Part shown: in pieces, positions 41,022-49,747 of the stretch
Position numbering within the stretch: position 1 is the stretch's first letter
Layout: the number at the start of each line of letters is the position of its first letter
NCBI GenBank assembly: GCA_016841325.1
Contig: JAENZJ010000005.1
Span: 36,624 to 100,623, forward strand
DNA from: Thermincola carboxydiphila
GTDB taxonomy: Bacteria > Bacillota > Thermincolia > Thermincolales > UBA2595
Direction of reading: 5' to 3'
DNA length: 64,000 nucleotides
Made by a program: the position numbers and the translations under genes
The notes under the pieces: generated by a model
Database searches by the model: none
What the model was told of the DNA's origin: nothing
The model's input: the letters and a program-made list of their open reading frames with translations, nothing else

Positions 41022-42041
41022 ATGGGTGGTATTTCCAGAAGAGAGTTTTTTAAGCGGGCCATTGCCACAGGAGTTGTCAGCGGCATGGCCCTGACAGGGG
41101 CTGAAAAGGCTGCCGAGGCCTCCACAGGACAGGAACCGGTAGGTACATTTATAGATATGACACTCTGCAATGGCTGTGAAGGGCTAAAGGTACCCAAGTG
41201 TGTCAGTGCCTGCCGCGCCAAGAATCAGGATAAATTCCCCAAACCTGTGAAGAGTGCGGAAATTCCTAATTACTGGCCCCAGGACAAAAAGGAAGACTGG
41301 TCAGACAAGAAGGGGCTTACTACAAGGCTAACCCCGTATAACTGGACATTTGTTCAGCAAACCAAAATTGAACATAATGGCAAGACATATGCCGTTAATA
41401 TGCCCAGAAGATGTATGCACTGTGACAACCCGCCATGTGCCAAGGTTTGTCCCTTTGGGGCCCAGACCGTTACCAGGGAGGGAGCTGTCCTGATTAATCC
41501 TGAGACCTGCTTCGGGGGGGCCAAATGCAGGGATGTCTGTCCCTGGGGAATCCCGGCCCGGCAGGCGGGTGTCGGACTGTACATGAAAATTGCACCTGAC
41601 TTTGTCGGTGGAGGGGTTATGTACAAATGTGACCTCTGCATTGACAGGGTGAAAGAGGGTAAGAACCCATCCTGTGTGGAGGCATGCCCCAATGGGGCCA
41701 TCAAATTCGGTCCCCGTGAGGAAATGCTGGCACTGTCCGAGGCCAGGGCGAAGGAAATCGATGGATATGTTTACGGTGAAAAGGAAAACGGCGGAACTTC
41801 CACATTTTACGTATCTCCTGTACCCTTCGAAAAAATCAATAAGGCCTTTATGGCCCAAAAGGCAAAACAGCCCAACCCGGATGCACCCGGGTACCCCGGT
41901 ACACCGGTGAATGTGGGGAACTTCCTGGACACTCCCAACGGTGTGACTGCAGGCATTCTGCTGGCGCCGGTTGCCGGCCTGTTTACAGCCGGGTATAAGG
42001 CTTATAAAACCATGAAGGGAGAGGATGTCAGTGACCGCTAA
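41022..42041 (+). CDS. Tat-exported 4x[4Fe-4S] electron-transfer subunit
   Basis: A 339-residue protein of the FdnH/HybA type. The N-terminus GGISRREFFKRAIATG is a twin-arginine signal (Arg6-Arg7) followed by a hydrophobic segment. Cysteine groups are CNGCEGLKVPKCVSAC, CMHCDNPPCAKVCPFGA, GGAKCRDVCPWG and CDLCIDRVKEG with CVEACPNGA. A hydrophobic segment near residue 310 could anchor it. It passes electrons between an exported oxidoreductase and the cytochrome b encoded next. The catalytic subunit is absent from the window. Start behind AGGGGAGG. Confidence 0.87.
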   Translation: MGGISRREFFKRAIATGVVSGMALTGAEKAAEASTGQEPVGTFIDMTLCNGCEGLKVPKCVSACRAKNQDKFPKPVKSAEIPNYWPQDKKEDWSDKKGLTTRLTPYNWTFVQQTKIEHNGKTYAVNMPRRCMHCDNPPCAKVCPFGAQTVTREGAVLINPETCFGGAKCRDVCPWGIPARQAGVGLYMKIAPDFVGGGVMYKCDLCIDRVKEGKNPSCVEACPNGAIKFGPREEMLALSEARAKEIDGYVYGEKENGGTSTFYVSPVPFEKINKAFMAQKAKQPNPDAPGYPGTPVNVGNFLDTPNGVTAGILLAPVAGLFTAGYKAYKTMKGEDVSDR

Positions 42042-42792
42042 GAATAATGGAGCAAAGAGACCTACGATACTGCGGCATTCCCTGACCGTGAGGCTGATAC
42101 ACTGGACAGTAACCCTCTCTACATTTATCCTGATATTTACCGGGTTGGGCCAGATGCCTATTTACAAACGTTATCTCCTTGACCAGGTCCCCGGATTTGC
42201 CTGGAGTTCAAATTATGAAATAACGGTATATGTTCACTATATTGCTGCCATAGCGCTGGTTTTTGCGGCAGTATTCCATGTGGTGTACCATGGTATGTGC
42301 AGGCACTTTCACATTTTACCCCGCAGGGGCGACCTGAAGGAATCATACCTGTTGGTAAAGGCTATGCTTACCAAGTGTGAGGAGCCGCCATGCCATAAGT
42401 ACCTTCCGGAACAGAGATTGGCCTATGTTTTTATAGCGGGAAGCCTGGGCACGATAATCATAACAGGGATTTTTAAAGTCCTCAAAAACCTGCCTTCAAT
42501 GGCCAACACCTTTTCCAGTGACTTTATTTACTGGATGACAATGCTTCACAATATAGCGACTTTTATGGTTATCTTCGGAATCATCGCACACCTGGGTGCT
42601 TTTGTCTTCAAGGCAAACCGGGCCCTGCTGCCGGGTATTTTCACCGGCAGGGTGGATCTGGAGTATATCAGACACAGGCACTGTCTCTGGTATGAGGAAT
42701 TGTGCAGTGAAAATATCATTACTCCGGAACAGATTGCGGGCACTGCTTCCCATGCTCCGGCGGAAATTCAGGATACACAGCACACAGCCTGA
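42025..42792 (+). CDS. Cytochrome b subunit of a formate dehydrogenase/hydrogenase-like complex
   Basis: A 255-residue integral cytochrome b of the FdnI/HyaC type, with four membrane helices; likely heme-ligand histidines are in RLIHWTVTLS, YVHYIAAIALVFAAVFHVVYHG and MLHNIATFMVIFGIIAH. A cytoplasmic loop has CEEPPCHKYLPEQRL. It would transfer electrons between quinone and the FeS subunit. It overlaps the FeS gene by 17 bases, so the proteins probably form one complex. Confidence 0.87.
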   Translation: MSVTAKNNGAKRPTILRHSLTVRLIHWTVTLSTFILIFTGLGQMPIYKRYLLDQVPGFAWSSNYEITVYVHYIAAIALVFAAVFHVVYHGMCRHFHILPRRGDLKESYLLVKAMLTKCEEPPCHKYLPEQRLAYVFIAGSLGTIIITGIFKVLKNLPSMANTFSSDFIYWMTMLHNIATFMVIFGIIAHLGAFVFKANRALLPGIFTGRVDLEYIRHRHCLWYEELCSENIITPEQIAGTASHAPAEIQDTQHTA

Positions 42793-42847
42793 CATCACAT
42801 ATTACACACCATATCGTACGGAGAACTGTTAAACGGAGGTGGATACA

Positions 42848-43063
42848 ATGTTTGGTCTGGGACCTGCGGAATTGATACTAATCCTGGTAATTGCCCTGGT
42901 TATTTTCGGACCGGCGAAGCTGCCGGAAATGGGCAAGGCCCTGGGGTCAGGGATCAAGGAATTTAAAAGAGCGACTTCAAGTGTCAAGGACGAAATCAGC
43001 CTGGAGGCTGCAGATGACAGAAAACGCCAGGAAGCTGCAGATGCTGAAACCCAAAAAAGATAA
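42848..43063 (+). CDS. tatA: Sec-independent translocase subunit TatA
   Basis: A 71-residue TatA/E-type protein: MFGLGPAELILILVIALVIF is the membrane helix, FGPAKLPEMGKALGSGI the hinge and amphipathic helix, followed by a charged tail. It forms the export pore for twin-arginine proteins; the FeS protein two genes upstream has such a signal. The start follows ACGGAGG. It lies in the same direction and just after the cytochrome b gene. No tatC is seen. Confidence 0.93.
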   Translation: MFGLGPAELILILVIALVIFGPAKLPEMGKALGSGIKEFKRATSSVKDEISLEAADDRKRQEAADAETQKR

Positions 43064-43107
43064 CAACCTGCAATTGGACACATCTGTAACTTTCAATACC
43101 CACCATA

Positions 43108-43144
43108 AAACAGCGGGACAACAGCCAAGTACCGCTGTTTTTTT
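43108..43144 (+). terminator. Rho-independent terminator
   Basis: AACAGCGG pairs with CCGCTGTT around a 15-base loop and is followed by a T-run (43138-43144). It ends the FeS-cytb-tatA operon. Confidence 0.85.
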
Positions 43145-43243
43145 ATTTTAATTTTAGGCAAAAAACTAGTATAATAGATAACGTAAGCCGTATGGCCCGA
43201 AAAAACTATTATGGTAGCGAATTTACCAGGAAGAGAGGATTTT

Positions 43244-43882
43244 ATGCTTGAGGCGGCCGCAATCGTGCTGGCAGGAGGGAAAAGCACCCGGATGGGCAGG
43301 GACAAGGCTATGGTACGGGTCACCGCAAACCGGATGCTTGAAGGAGCGGTAAGGGTTCTGGCCTGTGAATTTCCGGAAATAATCATTTCGGCAAACGGCA
43401 GTGGTCACAACATTCCCGGGACCAGGGTTATTGCCGATACGATGCCCGGGCGTGGGCCGCTGGGCGGGATATATACGTGTCTTGGGGAGTCCGGGTATCA
43501 GGTGAATTTTGTGGCTGCCTGTGATATGCCCTTTATCGACAGCAGCCTGGCGGCATACCTGGTCAGCTTGGCGCCTGGCCATGATGCGGTGGTACCCCGT
43601 ATCGGGGACTACTACCAGCCATTGTTTGCGGTATATACGAAAAAATGCCTTCCTGCTATTGAAACAAGCCTCAGCGAGGGCAGAAACAAAATAATTTCAT
43701 TCTATCCTAAGATTAGAGTCCGGTTCGTTGGCCCTGATGAGATCAGGCAGTATGGTGACCCGGACAGGATATTTTTTAATGTCAATACTCCCGGTGACCT
43801 GGACAGGGCACAGAAAATAGCCTTACAGGTTCCAAAAATAACGGTTCCGCGAGTAACGGGAACGGAGGTAATTGATGAATAA
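43244..43882 (+). CDS. mobA: Molybdenum cofactor guanylyltransferase MobA
   Basis: A 212-residue NTP transferase. LAGGKSTRMGRDKA is the nucleotide loop; ACDMPFI and NVNTPGDLDRA are further MobA signatures. It attaches GMP to molybdopterin, giving the bis-MGD form needed by formate dehydrogenase and related enzymes. The start follows AAGAGAGGA. It overlaps fdhD and is probably co-transcribed with fdhD and mobB. A TATAAT box at 43170 with a weak -35 may be the promoter. Confidence 0.92.
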   Translation: MLEAAAIVLAGGKSTRMGRDKAMVRVTANRMLEGAVRVLACEFPEIIISANGSGHNIPGTRVIADTMPGRGPLGGIYTCLGESGYQVNFVAACDMPFIDSSLAAYLVSLAPGHDAVVPRIGDYYQPLFAVYTKKCLPAIETSLSEGRNKIISFYPKIRVRFVGPDEIRQYGDPDRIFFNVNTPGDLDRAQKIALQVPKITVPRVTGTEVIDE

Positions 43883-44654
43883 TACATTTAAGACAGTCCG
43901 TGCCTGGCGGATAAGGGAAGGTATGCGGGAAGAGATAGCTGACCCGGTTACTGTTGAAAGCCCGCTGACAATATATTTTAATGACCATGAAATAGTAACC
44001 CTGCTGTGTACCCTGGAGTATCCTGATGAGCTTGCCGTGGGTTTCCTCTGTTCCGAGGGATTCCTGAAAAGTCGGGATGACATTAAGAATGTGTCTGTGG
44101 ATACTGAGTTGGGGGCTGTCCGGGTGACATCGCGAAAAGCAGCGGTTATTGCTGAACAGACCTTTTTAAAGCGTTATATCACAACGGGATGTGGCAAAGG
44201 CACCAGCTTTTACCACCTTTCGGATGCTGTTTTAAAGCCCATTGACACGGAGTTCCGAATTAGTTCCGGGCAGCTGCTGGACCTGATGACAGATGCCCAG
44301 CGCATGTCCGACCTATTTAAAACAACAGGTGGTGTCCATAGTTCTGCAGTCTGTTCCCGGGAAAGGATATTATACTTCAGGGAAGATGTGGGCAGGCACA
44401 ACTCTGTTGACAAGCTGATTGGCCGGTGTTTTCTGGAAGGTATTGACATGAGTGACAAAGTGCTCCTGACAACAGGACGGATATCTTCAGAAATACTGAT
44501 CAAGGCGGCCAAAATGGGTGTCCCTGTGCTGGCATCCCGCTCCGCCCCCACAGAACTGGCAGTCAGGCATGCAGAGGAACTGGGTATAACTATCGCCGGT
44601 TTTGTGAGGAATAAAAGAATGAACATTTATACTTATCCCGAAAGGATTAAGTAG
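43875..44654 (+). CDS. fdhD: Formate dehydrogenase accessory protein FdhD
   Basis: A 260-residue sulfur carrier protein. YPDELAVGFLCSEGFL, TGCGKGTSFYH and SSAVCSRERILYFREDVGRHNSVDKLIG are the FdhD signatures. The catalytic loop holds a single Cys (TTGCGKG) where E. coli has two. FdhD hands sulfur from a cysteine desulfurase to the molybdenum centre of formate dehydrogenase. ATG 43875 follows AACGGAGG. The presence of fdhD implies that a formate dehydrogenase is encoded elsewhere. Confidence 0.93.
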   Translation: MNNTFKTVRAWRIREGMREEIADPVTVESPLTIYFNDHEIVTLLCTLEYPDELAVGFLCSEGFLKSRDDIKNVSVDTELGAVRVTSRKAAVIAEQTFLKRYITTGCGKGTSFYHLSDAVLKPIDTEFRISSGQLLDLMTDAQRMSDLFKTTGGVHSSAVCSRERILYFREDVGRHNSVDKLIGRCFLEGIDMSDKVLLTTGRISSEILIKAAKMGVPVLASRSAPTELAVRHAEELGITIAGFVRNKRMNIYTYPERIK

Positions 44655-44696
44655 CTCTCGGAAATGAGAATGGATTCTGAATTAGGAGGGGCCGTA

Positions 44697-45197
44697 TTGA
44701 TACCGGTAATTTCAGTAGTCGGGTATTCCAACTCAGGGAAAACGACACTTATCGTTAAACTTATCTGGGAATTAAAAAAACGGGGCTTTCGCGTTGCCAC
44801 AGTGAAGCACCACCACAGGGATGTCGAAATGGACGTTCCCGGCAAAGATACCTGGAAGCATGCCGAGGCAGGAGCTGACACTATTGTGCTGGCCTGTCCC
44901 GGCAAGGTGGGCATAATCGAGAAGAGCAGCCGGGAACTGTCTCTCGACGAAATTGTGGCCAGGATTTCCGGAGTTGATCTGATCATCGCCGAGGGGTATA
45001 AAAAGGAGGATAAACCCAAAATAGAGGTTTTCCGATCCGGGGTGCATACCGAACTCATTACCCCGCCGGAAGAGCTGCTTGCCATAGCCAGTGATACTTA
45101 TTTTCCGGGCATTCCTGTCTTTGGTCTGGATGATGCCCAGGGTCTGGTGGATTTCCTGGTGGAAAAACTTTCTCTCAGGAGCAGTTCTGATGTTTGA
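44697..45197 (+). CDS. mobB: Molybdopterin-guanine dinucleotide biosynthesis protein MobB
   Basis: A 166-residue P-loop protein: GYSNSGKTTLIVKL is the Walker A loop, KHHHRDVEMDVPGKDTW the usual MobB metal-site segment, and LIIAEGYKKEDKPKIEVFR the Walker B region. It assists MobA. The start is TTG 44697 behind AGGAGGGG. The gene lies 42 bases after fdhD, completing the mobA-fdhD-mobB group. Confidence 0.9.
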   Translation: MIPVISVVGYSNSGKTTLIVKLIWELKKRGFRVATVKHHHRDVEMDVPGKDTWKHAEAGADTIVLACPGKVGIIEKSSRELSLDEIVARISGVDLIIAEGYKKEDKPKIEVFRSGVHTELITPPEELLAIASDTYFPGIPVFGLDDAQGLVDFLVEKLSLRSSSDV

Positions 45198-45259
45198 CGA
45201 TTAACCGCATAAATGTATCATGCCGGGCGAACAATAAAAAAAATGCCCGGAGGTTGCAT

Positions 45260-45835
45260 ATGGAAGAAGACATAAAAAGTAACGGCAGAAACGGTACCCA
45301 CAGCAGAAAAGGCAGAAATAAAAGCACCAGAAGAAAATACAGGGGGCATGTTCTGTCCATTGGCCCATTGATAGCCATTATCGCGGTAGGAGCGTTTTTG
45401 ACGACAGGAATGATAAAATACACCTCACAATCAGATTTCTGCATCAATTGTCATGAGATGACACCCACCTATGAGACATGGCAGTCATCAAGCCACAAAA
45501 ATGTAGAGTGTATCAAGTGCCATTCCGACCCCGGGACTGCCGGGTTGGTAAAAACCAAAACCAACGCGCTGAAGGAGGTATATCTGCATGTCACGGGGAA
45601 TTATAAAACCCCGATAACTATTTCTACTGATAATGCTGCTTTTACCAACAGGTGTCTGGGATGCCACCAGGATATAAAAGGTAAGGGTGAACCACATAAT
45701 AATAAACACTTTGAGGCAGACATAGCCTGCACCGACTGTCACCAGGGCATGGTTCATAATGAAAAGACAAACAAGAGACCCCCGACGCGGGAGATTTGTG
45801 TCAGGTGTCATGGAAAAGAGATGGGTGACGGTTAA
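45260..45835 (+). CDS. Pentaheme NapC/NirT/NrfH-type cytochrome c
   Basis: A 191-residue protein: a basic cytoplasmic N-terminus, one membrane helix (about residues 32-53), then an outer domain with five CxxCH heme sites (CINCH, CIKCH, CLGCH, CTDCH, CVRCH). The first two with the helix resemble NapC/NrfH-type quinol dehydrogenases. It probably transfers electrons from quinol to a periplasm-side or surface acceptor; the acceptor is not encoded next to it. The start lies behind CGGAGGTTGC. It follows mobB by 62 bases. Confidence 0.88.
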   Translation: MEEDIKSNGRNGTHSRKGRNKSTRRKYRGHVLSIGPLIAIIAVGAFLTTGMIKYTSQSDFCINCHEMTPTYETWQSSSHKNVECIKCHSDPGTAGLVKTKTNALKEVYLHVTGNYKTPITISTDNAAFTNRCLGCHQDIKGKGEPHNNKHFEADIACTDCHQGMVHNEKTNKRPPTREICVRCHGKEMGDG

Positions 45836-45920
45836 CTAAATGCGCCGGTCAAGGTAAGCGGTATACCGGCACAGCAGTAAACCTGGGTGCAGCGTTCAGA
45901 CAGGCTGCCGGGGAGGGATT

Positions 45921-46601
45921 ATGAACGATTACAGTCAATACCTGGGCAAGATACCACTGTTCAGGGACCTTTCCAATGAGGAACTGCAGGAAATCAGCCA
46001 GTTGGCAAAGGTCAGGAACTACAAGAAAAATATGATAATATTCCTGGAAGGGGAGCCGGGAGAGGCATTATATTTTGTTATTTCCGGGAAGGTAAAAATC
46101 TCCATGATGACTGAAGACGGCAGGGAACAAATTTTACACATACTGCAGCACGGAGACGTGTTTGCAGAAGTTGTTCTCATTGACCGGGGGCCATATCCTG
46201 CAAGTGCTGAGGTCATTGAAGCCGGACAGATTGGCATGCTGATGAATGATGACCTGGAAAACTACCTCAGGACAAATCCGGACCTCGCCCTGAAACTGCT
46301 CAGGCTGATGAGTAAGCGGCTGAGGATGGCCCAGATACAGGTCAGGGACCTGGCCTTAAAAGACACATACGGCAGGTTGGCCAGTATGCTCCTGATGCTG
46401 GCCAAAGATCACGGGGAAGCTGGGCCTTCCGGTATTACCATTGACCTGCCCCTGGGCCGCCAGGAACTGGCCAATCTGATTGGGACAACACGAGAAACCG
46501 TTACCCGGATACTGGGTGATTTTAAGAAGAATAAATGTATTGAGCTGGATAAGCAGGTTATCACCATTATTAATGAAGCCAAGCTGAAGACCTGGTTGTA
46601 A
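45921..46601 (+). CDS. Crp/Fnr family regulator
   Basis: A 226-residue regulator with an N-terminal cyclic nucleotide-type beta-barrel (about residues 10-125; FLEGEPGEALYFVISGKVKI) and a C-terminal helix-turn-helix (about 165-215; LPLGRQELANLIGTTRETVTRILGDF). There are no N-terminal FeS cysteines of the Fnr type, so the ligand is not known. It is placed between the cytochrome c and MoxR genes and may control this respiratory block. Confidence 0.9.
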   Translation: MNDYSQYLGKIPLFRDLSNEELQEISQLAKVRNYKKNMIIFLEGEPGEALYFVISGKVKISMMTEDGREQILHILQHGDVFAEVVLIDRGPYPASAEVIEAGQIGMLMNDDLENYLRTNPDLALKLLRLMSKRLRMAQIQVRDLALKDTYGRLASMLLMLAKDHGEAGPSGITIDLPLGRQELANLIGTTRETVTRILGDFKKNKCIELDKQVITIINEAKLKTWL

Positions 46602-46694
46602 ATGCCACGCCAATCTGTGATATGTATCATTGTCATCAACAGACCCACATGATATTATTTCCATGAGAATATGACAGTTTCAGGAGGTATGGCT

Positions 46695-47612
46695 GTGGAC
46701 CTATCCATAGAACAGCTCAGACAATCATTTGAACAGCAGGGATACATTGCTGACCAGGAAACAATAGTCACTGTATACCTGGCACTAAAACTGAAAAAAC
46801 CTCTTTTGGTAGAAGGCCCTCCCGGAGTGGGCAAGACCGAGATTGCCAAGGCGCTGGCAGCCATATTTGATGCCGAACTGATCAGGCTCCAGTGCTATGA
46901 AGGCCTTGATGAGAATAAGGCCCTCTATGAATGGAATTACCAGAAACAGCTTATCAGGATACAGCTCAGCCAGGCAAACGGGGGTGACCGGTGTACTGAT
47001 GTCGAAGACAGCCTTTTTTCTGAGGACTACCTTCTGGAAAGGCCCCTCCTGAAAGCGATCAGGGCGGAGACCAAACCGGTACTGCTGATAGATGAGGTTG
47101 ACAAGGTTGACCAGGAATTTGAAGCCTTCCTTTTTGAGGTGCTTTCAGATTTTCAGGTATCAATACCCGAATGGGGGACATTAAAGGCCCGGCAGATACC
47201 CATTGTGGTACTTACCAGTAATGCGGAACGTGAAATATCCGATGGACTGAAGCGCCGCTGTGTCTATCTTTATCTTGACTTCCCCACGCCTGAAAAGGAA
47301 CTCCGCATCATTAATGCCAGGGTCCCCGGAATTGAAGAGAGACTTGCTATGGAGGTCGCTAGGGCGGTAAATTATATCAGGGAACAGCTGTTGCTCCGGA
47401 AAAAGCCGTCTATTGCTGAAACACTGGATTGGGCAAGGGCTGTTGTAGCCCTGGGAGCAGACAGGCTGACACCTGATGTGGTCAACTTCAGCCTGAATCT
47501 GATTTTCAAAAATAAGGATGATATTGACACCTTCAGGCAGGAACTGGGGACACAGGGACTAGCCGGTTTCCTGAACGGAAACGGTAAAAACGGTCACGGA
47601 GGAAGGGGGTAG
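46695..47612 (+). CDS. MoxR-type AAA+ ATPase
   Basis: A 305-residue AAA+ protein. Walker A is EGPPGVGKTEIAKAL, Walker B VLLIDEVDKVD, and sensor 1 VVLTSNAEREISDGLKRR. MoxR-CoxE pairs mature metalloenzymes, e.g. molybdenum-containing CO dehydrogenases and similar hydroxylases. GTG 46695 is seven bases after AGGAGG; ATG 46689 touches the RBS and is unlikely. The CoxE-like gene follows after four bases. Confidence 0.9.
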   Translation: MDLSIEQLRQSFEQQGYIADQETIVTVYLALKLKKPLLVEGPPGVGKTEIAKALAAIFDAELIRLQCYEGLDENKALYEWNYQKQLIRIQLSQANGGDRCTDVEDSLFSEDYLLERPLLKAIRAETKPVLLIDEVDKVDQEFEAFLFEVLSDFQVSIPEWGTLKARQIPIVVLTSNAEREISDGLKRRCVYLYLDFPTPEKELRIINARVPGIEERLAMEVARAVNYIREQLLLRKKPSIAETLDWARAVVALGADRLTPDVVNFSLNLIFKNKDDIDTFRQELGTQGLAGFLNGNGKNGHGGRG

Positions 47613-47616
47613 CCTG

Positions 47617-48996
47617 ATGGATAGTATTTCCCCCTTACAGGACACATTTGAAAATAACTTTACCAGGTTTATTCATATTCTCCGCCACCTCGGACTCCGG
47701 ATAAGCTCGGCAGAGGCTGTTGATGCCATTAATGCCCTGACAGAGGTGGATATCCTTGACCGCGGCCAGGTACGGACCGCCTTTTTGGCCACCCTGGCCA
47801 AGTCTTCTGATGACAGGGTGATTCTGGACCAGGCCTTCCGGTCATTTTTTGTCACTCCAGAAGAAAAATCTGACAGGACAGCCCGCAATCAGGAGTTGCG
47901 GGAAAGGGAAGCCCAGGAAATCATGGCTGCAGAAGATGAACTGAAATACGAGGTGGAGGACCCCGGAGGAAATGATAACAGGGAAGTCAGTATCCCTCTG
48001 ACAGATGAGGAAAAGAGCATATATGCAAAAATGCCTGAAGAGAACCGGAAAAAGCTGCGGGATTATCTGCAGAAACAGTTCCAGAGTAATCCGGTAAATA
48101 ACCCCGAACAGTTGATTGCAAACATGGTCAGGAGTTCACTTAATTATTGGAGACATTACCTCAAGCAGCACGGTGATGGGCCTCCTGACGTGGAATATAC
48201 CGGAGATGAAGAAATTGATGAAGTACTCCGGGAGGTTGTGGAGAATATCCGGGATGAAGAACACCTGATGTACCAGGATATTCAGAACTTAACCGAGACA
48301 GATATGCCTGCTGCCCTGGCGCTGATAAACCGGCTGTCACGCCGGCTGGCAATAAGGATTGCCAGAAGGTACCACAGGAGCAATAAAAGACAGCGCCTTG
48401 ACCTGAGAAGGACAATCAGGCATAATATCCGCTATGGAGGGGCCATGTTCCGGCTTAAGTACCGGACCAAAAAGGTTCAGAAGCCGAAAATTCTGTTGAT
48501 CTGTGACGTGTCCGGCTCAATGGCCAAATATGCAGGGTTTGTGCTCCAGTTTATGTACGGCCTTTCCACTGCCGTGGAAGAAATCGACAGTTTTGTATTT
48601 TCCGAGGATGTGGAAAATATCAGCGGGAGATTTGATAAGAAAAGGCCTTTCGCAGAAATAATGACAGAGATCATTAACCGCAGTGAGAGCTGGGGCAAGG
48701 GGACTGATTTCGGGAAAGCCCTGGCAGTAATCGAAGAAAAGCACGGTGACTTGCTGAATAAACAGACCTTTGTAATCGTGGTAAGTGATACCAAGACCCT
48801 CCATGCTGAAAGAGCAGCATACCGGGTTGGTCTCCTCAAGAAGAGGGTAAAGGATATTATCTGGCTGAATACCCTTCCCCGCAGAATGTGGCCGGATACC
48901 CCGAGTGTTGCTTTTTTTGGGCGGTATTGCCGAATGTTTGAATGCAATACCCTGGCCCACCTGGATAAAATAATGAGGACACAGATGCTTAAGTGA
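47617..48996 (+). CDS. CoxE-like VWA-domain protein
   Basis: A 459-residue protein whose C-terminal half is a von Willebrand factor A domain with MIDAS motif LLICDVSGSMAKY, followed by GTDFGKALAVIEE and VVSDTKTL. The N-terminal half is helical and charged. CoxE proteins bind metal and work with MoxR ATPases to install or reshape metal cofactors. It is coupled to moxR with a four-base gap. It ends just before the bshB1 gene. Target enzyme is not visible. Confidence 0.87.
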   Translation: MDSISPLQDTFENNFTRFIHILRHLGLRISSAEAVDAINALTEVDILDRGQVRTAFLATLAKSSDDRVILDQAFRSFFVTPEEKSDRTARNQELREREAQEIMAAEDELKYEVEDPGGNDNREVSIPLTDEEKSIYAKMPEENRKKLRDYLQKQFQSNPVNNPEQLIANMVRSSLNYWRHYLKQHGDGPPDVEYTGDEEIDEVLREVVENIRDEEHLMYQDIQNLTETDMPAALALINRLSRRLAIRIARRYHRSNKRQRLDLRRTIRHNIRYGGAMFRLKYRTKKVQKPKILLICDVSGSMAKYAGFVLQFMYGLSTAVEEIDSFVFSEDVENISGRFDKKRPFAEIMTEIINRSESWGKGTDFGKALAVIEEKHGDLLNKQTFVIVVSDTKTLHAERAAYRVGLLKKRVKDIIWLNTLPRRMWPDTPSVAFFGRYCRMFECNTLAHLDKIMRTQMLK

Positions 48997-49026
48997 GATA
49001 TGAGTTTTGTGGCAGGGGGCATGATT

Positions 49027-49746
49027 ATGGAAACAATACGGGATAAAGTTGATATAATTGCATTCGGGGCACACCCCGATGATGTTGAAATAGGGGCCGG
49101 GGGTCTCCTGGCAAAGGAAGCGGCACTGGGTTACCGGATAGGTATAGTTGACCTGACCAGAGGAGAGATGGGTACCAGGGGTACGCCGGAGGTGAGGATG
49201 GAGGAGGCCCTGCAGGCCGCGGAAATCCTTGGAGCGGAATGGAGAATTAATCTGGACATGCCTGATGGGAATATTACCGTTAACCATGAAAATATTATGA
49301 AGGTTGCCAGGGTGGTCAGGAAGTACCGGCCTTCGGTTATTTTGGCACCTTATTGGGATGACCGCCATCCTGACCATGTTAATACAAGCAGGTTGGTTAC
49401 CGAAGCTCATTTCAAAGCCGGACTGAAGAAACTGGAGCCGGAACTGACGGCCTTCAGGCCAAATATAGTGCTTTATTATTTCCTGAACAGGATGGAGGGT
49501 TTTTCCTTTGTTGTTGATGTTTCCAAATACTATGCCAGGAAACAGGAGGCTGTTAATGCACATTATTCGCAGTTTGGAGATGCCGGACTAAAGCCTCTTG
49601 CAGTACTGGGGGTTAAGGCCCCCCTGCAGTTTATTGAAAGCAGGGACAGATTCCAGGGGGCACAGATAGGGGCTGCATATGGTGAGGCTTTTCTCGTCAG
49701 AAGCCCGGTACCTGTGGAAGACCCTTTAAAAGTATGGGGAGGATGA
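49027..49746 (+). CDS. bshB1: Bacillithiol biosynthesis deacetylase BshB1
   Basis: A 239-residue LmbE/PIG-L-type zinc deacetylase. FGAHPDDVEIGAGG (His16, Asp18, Asp19) and DDRHPDHVNTSRL provide the zinc and catalytic residues. It removes the acetyl from GlcNAc-malate. ATG 49027 lies eight bases after AGGGGG; 49021 and 49000 are in frame. The partner bshA begins one base after the stop, so bacillithiol-type thiol synthesis is likely. A bshC gene is not in the window. Confidence 0.88.
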   Translation: METIRDKVDIIAFGAHPDDVEIGAGGLLAKEAALGYRIGIVDLTRGEMGTRGTPEVRMEEALQAAEILGAEWRINLDMPDGNITVNHENIMKVARVVRKYRPSVILAPYWDDRHPDHVNTSRLVTEAHFKAGLKKLEPELTAFRPNIVLYYFLNRMEGFSFVVDVSKYYARKQEAVNAHYSQFGDAGLKPLAVLGVKAPLQFIESRDRFQGAQIGAAYGEAFLVRSPVPVEDPLKVWGG

Positions 49747-49747
49747 A

